DNA of 5,129 bases from an uncultured Eubacteriales bacterium (GTDB lineage: Bacteria > Bacillota > Clostridia > Oscillospirales > CAG-272): assembly GCA_902462015.1 (NCBI GenBank), contig CABPZV010000151.1, positions 1 through 5,129 on the forward strand, read 5' to 3'. The position numbers and the translations under genes were made by a program. Position 1 is the stretch's first letter; each line of letters begins with the position of its first letter. Under the pieces are notes generated by a model. That model had not been told where the DNA came from. It did not search any database and saw only the letters and a list, made by a program, of their open reading frames with translations. Positions 1-4,851 of this stretch are shown in pieces.

Positions 1-984
1 GCGCCAAAGGTAGGAGGAATTATTCGCCTTACAGGTTTTATAATAAAAATAACATTAATCACCGAGCTTGCGGGCGCGGTATTGATGTCTCCGGTATTTT
101 GCAAAGAATTCGGTATTCTACGCGGAATCTGGATGTCCTTATTCCATTCAATTTCATCATTCTGCAATGCGGGATTTGATATTATGGGATCGGCCGAAAA
201 ATTTTCATCACTAACATTATTTGCCGAGAATCCGGTGATAAATATAGTTATAATGTCGCTCATAATATTTGGCGGTATAGGATTTTTAACATGGGACGAT
301 ATCAGTACAAACAAATTTCATTTTAAGAAATACCGTATGCAGTCGAAGGTAATATTGTGCACAACAGCCACGCTCCTATTACTGCCGGCGCTTTATTTCT
401 TTTTCACCGAATTTCGGGACGAGCCGATATCCCGCAGAATATGGATATCCCTGTTCCAGGCCGTTACTCCGAGAACAGCCGGATTCAACACGGTACCGCT
501 GAATACGTTAAGTGAAGCAGGGCTCGGAATACTGATAATACTGATGCTGATAGGAGGTGCGCCGGGTTCAACAGCAGGAGGGATGAAGGTCACGACAGTT
601 GCAGTTCTGTTCAAAAATGCAATGTCGGTATTCAGAAAAAAGGAGCATCCGCAGTTTTTTGGAAGATCGGTATCCGATGACACAGTAAAAAGTGCTGCTA
701 CGATTTTTTTACTGTATACATCGATGTTCATATCCGGAGGAATAGCAATCAGTATAATTGAAGAGCTTCCCCTGACAACATGTCTATTCGAGACCGCATC
801 AGCAATCGGTACCGTAGGCTTGTCGCTCGGCACCACCCCGGCGCTATCTACAGCCTCCAAGCTCATACTAACCGTGTTAATGTATCTCGGGCGCGTCGGA
901 GGGATGACGCTGGTATTTGCAGCGCTCTCATCAAAAGCAAAAAACATATCTAAATTTCCGCAGGAAAAAATCATAGTAGGATAG
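1..984 (+). CDS. ktrB: Potassium uptake channel subunit KtrB (TrkH family), 5' truncated by window edge
   Basis: This is the membrane pore subunit of a Ktr-type K+ (often Na+-coupled) uptake system. The frame is open from base 1, so the start lies outside the window; 327 residues are present, against roughly 440-460 for the family, so about the first quarter, including the first pore loop, is missing. Three of the four selectivity-filter loops are visible, numbering from base 1: NAGF near residues 56-59, TAGFN at 159-163 and GTVGLS at 270-275. The intramembrane gating loop is IGGAPGSTAGG at 184-194, and the conserved C-terminal GRVGG is at 297-301. Hydrophobic helices separate these elements. 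The ATG inside the frame at bases 85-87 is a methionine within the protein, not its start. ktrA follows after a 41-nt gap, as expected for a two-gene transport operon. Identification is by family motifs; ktrB versus trkH naming rests on the KtrA-like neighbour. Confidence 0.95.
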   Translation, partial: APKVGGIIRLTGFIIKITLITELAGAVLMSPVFCKEFGILRGIWMSLFHSISSFCNAGFDIMGSAEKFSSLTLFAENPVINIVIMSLIIFGGIGFLTWDDISTNKFHFKKYRMQSKVILCTTATLLLLPALYFFFTEFRDEPISRRIWISLFQAVTPRTAGFNTVPLNTLSEAGLGILIILMLIGGAPGSTAGGMKVTTVAVLFKNAMSVFRKKEHPQFFGRSVSDDTVKSAATIFLLYTSMFISGGIAISIIEELPLTTCLFETASAIGTVGLSLGTTPALSTASKLILTVLMYLGRVGGMTLVFAALSSKAKNISKFPQEKIIVG

Positions 985-1025
985 CTCCACAAATCAAAGT
1001 AAAAACAAAGGGAATGATAAATAAT

Positions 1026-1673
1026 ATGAAAACAATACTTTTAGTCGGTCTCGGAAGATTCGGCAGGCATATTGCCATGCATTTAAATCAGCTTGGTCAT
1101 CAAGTCATGGCAGTGGATTGTAATGAAAACCGCGTAGAAGCAGTTCTTCCCTACGTTACAACGGCTCAGATAGGTGACGCCACAAATTCTGAATTTATCT
1201 CCACACTTGGAGTAAGAAATTTTGACCTTTGCATTGTCGCCATAGGGAACGATTTTCAAAGCTCGCTTGAAGCGACTTCCCTGCTTAAAGATCTTGGAGC
1301 AAAGATGGTAGTATCACGTGCCGCGAGAGACGTACACGCAAAATTTCTGCTCCGTAACGGTGCAGATGAAGTTGTCTATCCTGAAAAGCAGCTTGCAAAG
1401 TGGACTGCGATACGTTACACAGCCGACCACATCCTCGACTATATTGAGCTTGACGGGGACAACGCAATCTTTGAGGTCACAGTTCCGCAGGAATGGATCG
1501 GAAAAACTATAGGACAAATTGACATCCGAAAAAAATACAAAATCAATATCATGGGAATAAAAGCAAACGGAAAATTAAATCTGGATATAAGTCCAGAAAA
1601 TTCCTTTGCAGCCGGAAACACCATATTAGTTCTTGGAAACTACAAGGCTATACAGAAATTCTTTCACATATAA
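1026..1673 (+). CDS. ktrA: Ktr system regulatory subunit KtrA (RCK domains)
   Basis: This is the cytosolic RCK ring subunit that binds nucleotide and gates KtrB. I place the start at ATG 1026, giving 215 residues and the typical KtrA beginning MKTILLVGLGRFG. An upstream in-frame ATG at 1014 lies one base from the AAAGGG ribosome site at 1007-1012 and is too close to use; the chosen ATG has a spacing of 13 nt, rather long. The N-terminal RCK_N Rossmann domain shows GLGRFG (G8, G10, G13), the ribose-binding acid D31, GDAT at 50-53, and RNGADEVVYPE at 110-120. The RCK_C domain spans about 137-215. Its segment IDIRKKYKINI (165-175) matches the region where c-di-AMP binds staphylococcal KtrA, so inhibition by c-di-AMP is plausible but inferred. 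Length and domain order are normal, and nothing is missing. Confidence 0.96.
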   Translation: MKTILLVGLGRFGRHIAMHLNQLGHQVMAVDCNENRVEAVLPYVTTAQIGDATNSEFISTLGVRNFDLCIVAIGNDFQSSLEATSLLKDLGAKMVVSRAARDVHAKFLLRNGADEVVYPEKQLAKWTAIRYTADHILDYIELDGDNAIFEVTVPQEWIGKTIGQIDIRKKYKINIMGIKANGKLNLDISPENSFAAGNTILVLGNYKAIQKFFHI

Positions 1674-1680
1674 AAAACAG

Positions 1681-1709
1681 TTGAAAAAAAACAAAGTTCA
1701 TGCTATACT
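1681..1709 (+). promoter_or_regulatory. Sigma-A promoter with extended -10 for the KdpE-like regulator
   Basis: The -35 TTGAAA (1681-1686) is separated by exactly 17 nt from the -10 TATACT (1704-1709). The -10 is preceded by TGC, forming an extended -10 element (1701-1709). Transcription would start near 1716 and give a leader of about 87 nt before the ATG at 1803. The -10 box lies inside the left arm of the terminator hairpin listed next. Confidence 0.72.
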
Positions 1710-1755
1710 TGTACTAACAGCATCCATGATGTCTGAGAGGAAGTATAGCTTTTTT
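1702..1755 (+). terminator. Intrinsic terminator of ktrBA, overlapping the next promoter
   Basis: The left arm GCTATACTT (1702-1710) is a perfect inverted match of AAGTATAGC (1741-1749), and six T residues follow directly (1750-1755). The 30-nt interior can fold further: CAG (1718-1720) with CTG (1733-1735), and CATC (1721-1724) with GATG (1728-1731) around a CAT loop. The outer stem is AT-rich, so efficiency may be moderate. A transcript started at the internal promoter (about 1716) lacks the left arm and should pass through. ACAGCA (1717-1722) can alternatively pair with TGCTGT (1755-1760). Confidence 0.7.
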
Positions 1756-1769
1756 GCTGTATAACAAAC

Positions 1770-1797
1770 ATAACTTAAAAGGGCTTCAGGAAGTTAT
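1770..1797 (+). promoter_or_regulatory. Inverted repeat around the ribosome binding site of the KdpE-like gene
   Basis: ATAACTT (1770-1776) and AAGTTAT (1791-1797) are perfect 7-bp inverted arms with a 14-nt loop. The likely Shine-Dalgarno AGGAAG (1788-1793) spans the loop and the right arm, 9 nt before the ATG at 1803, so the hairpin could partly mask it. At DNA level the same dyad could be an operator. AT-rich arms of this length can arise by chance. Confidence 0.35.
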
Positions 1798-1802
1798 ATA
1801 TA

Positions 1803-2504
1803 ATGAACAAAACATTGATACTTGTCATCACAGAGGATGTGCAGAATCAAAATCTAATAACGGCGTCGCTCAAAACACATGATTACCGATATTTGACCGG
1901 GCAAAACGGCAAGACAGCGATAATGGAAGCGTCTACGCACAATCCTGACATTGTACTGATCGATTCCCAGCTAAAGGACATGTATTCAAAAGATGTAATA
2001 AAAAAAATCAGAAGCTGGTCGAATATCCCGATTATTGTCATCGGAAACTCAGACGAAAAAGAAGAACGGATCGAGCTTCTTGACTCCGGGGCTGACGATT
2101 ATATATTAAAACCGTTTTATGTTGAAGAGCTTCTTGCGAGGATAAGAGTATCAGAGCGTCACCTCAGTTTTATGAAGAAACAGCTGGTAAAAGAGGCCCC
2201 GATATTTAAAAACGGCAGATTAATCATCGATTATTCGTCAGGATGTACATATCTCGGAGACGATGAACTATATCTCACGCCAACCGAATATAAGCTGCTG
2301 TGCATACTGTCGCAAAACGTCGGGAAAGTACTGACACGGAATTATCTGACGCAAAAAATATGGGGAAGGAGCTGGGACAGCGACGCCTATTCACTTCGTG
2401 TATTTATAGCTTCACTCCGAAAAAAACTGAACAGCGGAACAAATTATGAGGAATACATCCAAACATTCCCCGGTACCGGATACCGCATGATAAAAATTGG
2501 CTGA
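1803..2504 (+). CDS. KdpE-like OmpR/PhoB-family response regulator with degenerate receiver
   Basis: This 233-residue protein is a two-domain DNA-binding regulator. The receiver covers about residues 5-120 and the winged-helix trans_reg_C domain about 134-231. The output domain closely resembles Firmicutes KdpE: LTPTEYKLLCILSQNVGKVLT at 158-178, a recognition helix with SLRVFIASLRKKL at 197-209, and YIQTFPGTGYRM at 218-229. The receiver keeps the phosphoacceptor D54 (LID) and K103 (LKP). The usual acidic pair (ED/DD after LVI) is instead T10-E11, with D12 next. The LPxxDG loop after D54 has become LKDMYS, and the switch Ser/Thr position (VSAR in KdpE) is G81 in VIGNSD. KdpE normally pairs with the kinase KdpD and controls K+ uptake. 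Here the gene follows ktrA directly and no kinase gene is in the window, so it may act without ordinary phosphotransfer. Role in K+ control is inferred from similarity and position. It starts at ATG 1803 behind AGGAAG and has its own promoter. Confidence 0.9.
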   Translation: MNKTLILVITEDVQNQNLITASLKTHDYRYLTGQNGKTAIMEASTHNPDIVLIDSQLKDMYSKDVIKKIRSWSNIPIIVIGNSDEKEERIELLDSGADDYILKPFYVEELLARIRVSERHLSFMKKQLVKEAPIFKNGRLIIDYSSGCTYLGDDELYLTPTEYKLLCILSQNVGKVLTRNYLTQKIWGRSWDSDAYSLRVFIASLRKKLNSGTNYEEYIQTFPGTGYRMIKIG

Positions 2505-2553
2505 GCAAGCTTCTGAGGATCGGACAGCTTACAAAGTTTTTACATAATACTGA

Positions 2554-2582
2554 TTCATAATTTTACACCCTGCTGTTAAAAT
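2554..2582 (+). promoter_or_regulatory. Candidate promoter for the HAD phosphatase gene
   Basis: A possible extended -10 TGTTAAAAT (2574-2582; hexamer TAAAAT 2577-2582) lies 17 nt after a weak -35 TTCATA (2554-2559). An alternative pairing in the same place is TTTACA (2562-2567) with the AT-rich hexamer TAAATA (2584-2589), 16 nt apart. Either would give a leader of roughly 140 nt. The region is AT-rich, so false matches are easy. Confidence 0.35.
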
Positions 2583-2595
2583 ATAAATATCGGTT

Positions 2596-2607
2596 TAACT
2601 GCAGTTA
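2596..2607. other. 12-bp perfect palindrome upstream of the HAD gene
   Basis: TAACTGCAGTTA is a perfect palindrome centred on a CTGCAG core. It sits just downstream of the candidate -10 boxes, where a repressor operator would overlap the transcription start. No regulator is known for it; operator function is an inference. Confidence 0.3.
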
Positions 2608-2637
2608 GCACATTTTAATAACGAATTTGCTAAAAAG

Positions 2638-2711
2638 CCGTATCAGACGGACTGACAAAAATAAAACTAAAAAAGGCGCTGTGCGCCTTATAGAATACGT
2701 ACTGCGCGTAC
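2638..2711 (+). other. Cluster of small hairpins in the HAD gene leader
   Basis: Three stem-loops follow one another: CCGT/ACGG (2638-2641 with 2647-2650), the strong AAGGCGC-TGT-GCGCCTT (2673-2679 with 2683-2689), and GTAC/GTAC (2699-2702 with 2708-2711). The middle hairpin is 7 bp with a 3-nt loop and is preceded by an A-run. Read on the - strand it is a stem followed by six T residues, so it could stop antisense transcription; on the + strand there is no T-tract. I do not recognise a known riboswitch here. Confidence 0.4.
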
Positions 2712-2718
2712 AGAAAGC

Positions 2719-2724
2719 AAGAGG
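2719..2724 (+). promoter_or_regulatory. Ribosome binding site that sets the TTG start of the HAD gene
   Basis: AAGAGG lies 7 nt before TTG 2732. This is the only well-spaced Shine-Dalgarno near the point where homology to HAD-IIA proteins begins. The alternative in-frame TTG at 2627 has no such site, and the 35 residues it would add do not look like family sequence. Confidence 0.65.
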
Positions 2725-2731
2725 TTACGGA

Positions 2732-3538
2732 TTGAATAAAATTCTTGAAAAAAAGGGATTCATCTGCGATATGGACGGAGTTATTTATCATGGAAATAAG
2801 CTTCTTCCCGGGGTAGGCGAATTTTTAAAATGGCTCAAAGAAAATGGTAAAAGCTATCTTTTCCTGACAAATTCCGGACAATATACACCGAGAGAGCTTC
2901 AGCAAAAGCTTCACCGTCTCGGACTTGAGGTTGACGAGTCCCACTTTTATACAAGCGCACTTGCAACAGCTCAGTTTTTAAACAGTCAGTCACCGGGCTG
3001 CAGCGCATACGTAATAGGAGAACATGGCATACTAAACGCACTCTATGATGTAGGGATAACCTACAACGATGTAAATCCTGATTATGTTGTCGTCGGAGAA
3101 GCGAGCAGCTATAATCTTGAGATGATAACAAGAGCAATCCGGCTTGTGAACAAGGGAGCAAAGCTTATTGGAACAAACTATGACCTCACAGGACCGACCG
3201 AGGAAGGAATTGCTCCGGCATGCCGAGCGCTTCTCTCTCCGATTGAGCTGGCGACCGGCAATTCGGCATATTATGTCGGCAAGCCGAATCCATTAATGAT
3301 GCGCACGGGATTAAAGCTATTAGGCGTACACTCTGAAAATGCCGCGATTATCGGCGACAGGATGGACACCGATATCATTGCCGGAATCGAATCCGGTCTC
3401 GACACCGTACTTGTATTATCTGGGGTAACGGAGAGAAACGACTGTCTAAAGTTTCCGTACCGACCGCGCGTGATACTTGACGGAGTGGGAGACATCCCGG
3501 CCGCGGCAAAAAGATTAGCCGAAAAAAGCGGCAAATAA
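2732..3538 (+). CDS. HAD-IIA family (NagD-like) sugar/nucleotide phosphatase
   Basis: This is a cytosolic Mg2+-dependent phosphohydrolase of the NagD/AraL/phosphoglycolate phosphatase-like branch, 268 residues from the TTG start, a normal family length. All four HAD motifs are present. Motif I is DMDGVIY, with nucleophile D13 and acid/base D15. Motif II is LTNSG (45-49), motif III the lysine K184 in VGKPNP, and motif IV GDRMDTD (208-214). The C2-type cap lies between motifs II and III and includes TGPTEEG at 153-159. The substrate cannot be told from sequence. It has its own leader and probable promoter, is on the same strand as the KdpE-like gene 227 nt upstream, and ends at a strong shared terminator, so it is probably a single-gene unit. 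A frame open back to TTG 2627 would add 35 basic residues but overlaps the hairpin leader; I consider that non-coding. Confidence 0.92.
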   Translation: MNKILEKKGFICDMDGVIYHGNKLLPGVGEFLKWLKENGKSYLFLTNSGQYTPRELQQKLHRLGLEVDESHFYTSALATAQFLNSQSPGCSAYVIGEHGILNALYDVGITYNDVNPDYVVVGEASSYNLEMITRAIRLVNKGAKLIGTNYDLTGPTEEGIAPACRALLSPIELATGNSAYYVGKPNPLMMRTGLKLLGVHSENAAIIGDRMDTDIIAGIESGLDTVLVLSGVTERNDCLKFPYRPRVILDGVGDIPAAAKRLAEKSGK

Positions 3539-3549
3539 TTTATAATAAA

Positions 3550-3570
3550 AGCAGACCTATAGCAGACCTA
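3550..3570 (+). repeat. Short tandem repeat, two copies of AGCAGACCTA
   Basis: AGCAGACCTA occurs at 3550-3559 and again at 3561-3570, one T between, giving an 11-nt period. It lies in the 3' untranslated stretch between the HAD stop codon and the terminator. It probably arose by slippage; no function is evident. Confidence 0.6.
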
Positions 3571-3602
3571 AAATTTCATAAAAATACATCATTGTCATAA
3601 AA

Positions 3603-3649
3603 ATCAGGTGTGTCTATCACAAGTTCATGATAGACACACCTGATTTTTT
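3603..3649. terminator. Strong bidirectional intrinsic terminator between convergent genes
   Basis: A perfect 17-bp stem pairs 3603-3619 (ATCAGGTGTGTCTATCA) with 3628-3644 around an 8-nt loop. On the + strand a run of six T residues (3644-3649) ends the HAD transcript. On the - strand the A-run at 3599-3603 reads as T residues and ends the AbrB-family transcript. The site is about equally placed for both, 64 nt after one stop codon and 16 nt after the other. Confidence 0.93.
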
Positions 3650-3665
3650 AATTTATCTGCTGTCA

Positions 3666-4034
3666 TTATTTAGTTTCACCAGAATCATCATTAATATCAG
3701 ACTTATCGATGTTTTCTGCGGAATCTTCAATATCAACAGTCCGGCCGTCGTTTTCATCAGATTCTTCATTAGCTTTTAAAGCCAAGCCTTTAGGATTATC
3801 AAACACCAGGTCATTCATTCTATTTATGCAATCACAACAAATATCTTTGTTTATAACCCTCACTAAATCATCCTGAGCCCCACAGAAAAAGCATTTGGGT
3901 TCATACTTTGAAATCTTAATGCTCTTGCCTTCAAGAGTTATAACGACCTTGTCTGATTTATGTAAGTCAAGCTCATAAAGCATTGCAGCCGGAATAATAA
4001 CTCTTCCGGCCGTGTCGACATTTCTTATAATCAT
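3666..4034 (-). CDS. AbrB/SpoVT-family DNA-binding regulator with zinc-ribbon-like segment and acidic tail
   Basis: This is a 122-residue transcription regulator of the swapped-hairpin AbrB/MazE/SpoVT type. The start is ATG at 4034 because the AAGGGG site lies 10 nt upstream and the AbrB motif begins at once; a GTG at 4058 would add eight residues that include the ribosome site. The DNA-binding domain is residues 1-46: RNVDTAGRVIIP at 4-15, a dimer-forming hairpin, then ISKYEPKC. Next come two cysteine pairs, C48-x2-C51 and C66-x2-C69, with C67 between the second pair, resembling a treble-clef or zinc ribbon; metal binding is inferred. Residues 89-122 form a strongly acidic, probably disordered tail rich in D, E, S and N. 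Relatives control growth-phase or sporulation genes, but the target here is unknown. It is convergent with the HAD gene and probably transcribed from its own promoter. Confidence 0.9.
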   Translation of the reverse strand: MIIRNVDTAGRVIIPAAMLYELDLHKSDKVVITLEGKSIKISKYEPKCFFCGAQDDLVRVINKDICCDCINRMNDLVFDNPKGLALKANEESDENDGRTVDIEDSAENIDKSDINDDSGETK

Positions 4035-4052
4035 AGTACTACTTCCCCTTCT

Positions 4053-4085
4053 CTGCACAGTTGAGCGCCGGTATAAGCTGCGCAG
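4053..4085 (-). other. Possible leader hairpin upstream of the AbrB-family gene
   Basis: CTGCGCAG (4078-4085 on the + strand, palindromic) can pair in the - strand transcript with CTGTGCAG (4060-4053), giving 8 bp with one G-U pair and a 17-nt loop. The 3' arm ends next to the AAGGGG ribosome site, so folding could influence translation. Function is inferred only from position. Confidence 0.35.
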
Positions 4086-4105
4086 TCATTAAATTTTTTT
4101 TATTA

Positions 4106-4114
4106 AGTATAACA
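4106..4114 (-). promoter_or_regulatory. Extended -10 promoter of the AbrB-family gene
   Basis: On the - strand TGTTATACT contains the hexamer TATACT (4111-4106) preceded by TGT, an extended -10. The hexamer 17 nt upstream (ACAACG) is a poor -35. Transcription would start near 4099, giving a leader of about 65 nt. The same TGnTATACT form occurs in the promoter at 1701-1709. Confidence 0.5.
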
Positions 4115-4125
4115 ATAACGGGGAC

Positions 4126-4146
4126 ATGCGTTGTCATATCACGCAT
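4126..4146. promoter_or_regulatory. Inverted repeat over the -35 region of the AbrB-family promoter
   Basis: ATGCGT (4126-4131) and ACGCAT (4141-4146) form a perfect 6-9-6 dyad, 21 bp in all, covering the position where the -35 should be. A weak -35 with a dyad on top fits an activator or repressor site, possibly autoregulation. No direct evidence. Confidence 0.35.
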
Positions 4147-4275
4147 TTTAACGCAGACACACCGTTTACAACATTCAAAATACAAGTCAGAACGCGCTGC
4201 CGACAGAAATAATCTGCACCGCATCAACAATACTGCCGTTTCATCGGCATATACCCAAAAAATAACCCTCAAAAA

Positions 4276-4698
4276 TTAATAGTCATACTCTGTGATTCTT
4301 GTAATCGTCTCTTTTAAAACATACGTACCATCATCGGACAGTTCGTATACATTAATTTTAGTATGCAGTCTGTAATGATAACCAGACTGCAGATCTGACG
4401 CGGTGTCAGACCAAATGAGGTAGCAGTCGTTACTTGATGGGAAATAACTGTTCACGGCGTTTCTCCATTGGCCATTGATATATCTCTGCAGGCTTACAGT
4501 TGCCTCAATACGGTCAATATGATTATAAGCTCTGACATAAACTCTCATCGAGGCCGTACCGTCCTCTATCGACAGATTATTAGTAACAGTACCGACATCC
4601 GTCCAATAAGGAGTAATCTCAGCTGCATTCAGCGAGACAAACGAACTGACGGCTGCAAACAAAAGCAGCGAAATTAACACTTTTTTTAAATATTTCAC
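4276..4698 (-). CDS. Small secreted protein of unknown function
   Basis: I do not recognise a named function. The start is GTG at 4698, chosen because AAGGGAG lies 9 nt upstream; the frame stays open to GTG 4740, but that start lacks a ribosome site and would put charged residues ahead of the signal peptide. The product is 140 residues. Residues 1-26 are a clear Sec signal peptide: positive start (KYLKK), hydrophobic core (VLISLLLFAAVSSFV), and likely cleavage near LNA-AE. There is no lipobox cysteine, so it is probably released. The mature part of about 115 residues is rich in alternating beta-strand patterns, aromatic residues and Asn/Ser/Thr, with one cysteine (C92). Examples are DGTASMRVYVRAY at 46-58, IEATVSLQRYINGQW at 64-78 and YHYRLHTKINVYE at 107-119, suggesting an Ig-like beta-sandwich. 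It appears monocistronic on the - strand. Similar small secreted proteins are frequent in Ruminococcaceae, from memory and not checked. Confidence 0.8.
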   Translation of the reverse strand: MKYLKKVLISLLLFAAVSSFVSLNAAEITPYWTDVGTVTNNLSIEDGTASMRVYVRAYNHIDRIEATVSLQRYINGQWRNAVNSYFPSSNDCYLIWSDTASDLQSGYHYRLHTKINVYELSDDGTYVLKETITRITEYDY

Positions 4699-4772
4699 TC
4701 TAACACACTCCCTTTTTTTAAACAGTCCGCAAAATAACACAAATCATTTTACGACAAAAAAGCATAAAAATC

Positions 4773-4803
4773 ATTCTAACAGAGTTTCGGGTCATACAAA
4801 CAA
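4773..4803 (-). promoter_or_regulatory. Candidate promoter of the secreted-protein gene
   Basis: On the - strand TGTTAGAAT holds a -10 hexamer TAGAAT (4778-4773) with an upstream TG, an extended -10. A weak -35 TTGTTT (4803-4798) lies 19 nt away, longer than ideal. The leader would be about 67 nt. AT-rich sequence makes this tentative. Confidence 0.35.
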
Positions 4804-4851
4804 AGGATATAAGCCGGGAACGATATCGCGAGGTAAGCAAGGTGTAAAAAA

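Noticed and set aside
393..992. A 199-codon - strand frame opposite ktrB
   Set aside because: It is a shadow of the well-supported membrane protein on the + strand; its proline- and serine-rich translation shows no recognisable motifs.
1741..1770. A - strand promoter using the mirrored TATACT in the terminator's right arm
   Set aside because: The mirrored -10 is present because of the inverted repeat, but no acceptable -35 lies 16-18 nt upstream on that strand.
1716..1802. A c-di-AMP (ydaO-type) or other known riboswitch in the leader of the KdpE-like gene
   Set aside because: The leader is too short for ydaO and shows no recognised riboswitch core; potassium context alone is not evidence.
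2507..2530. AAGCT/AGCTT inverted repeat after the KdpE-like gene as a terminator
   Set aside because: Only 5 bp of stem, a 14-nt loop with little further pairing, and only a short delayed T-run. Too weak to call, so where this transcript ends is unclear.
4234..4249. TGCCG/CGGCA hairpin downstream of the secreted-protein gene as its terminator
   Set aside because: The 5-bp stem with a 6-nt loop is not followed by a T-tract on either strand. It could be a weak pause or nothing.
4039..4272. A 77-codon - strand frame between the secreted-protein gene and the AbrB-family gene
   Set aside because: Its TTG start has no ribosome site, the composition is odd (many cysteines, no domain pattern), and it covers the AbrB-family promoter, leader hairpin and ribosome site. 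Best read as non-coding.
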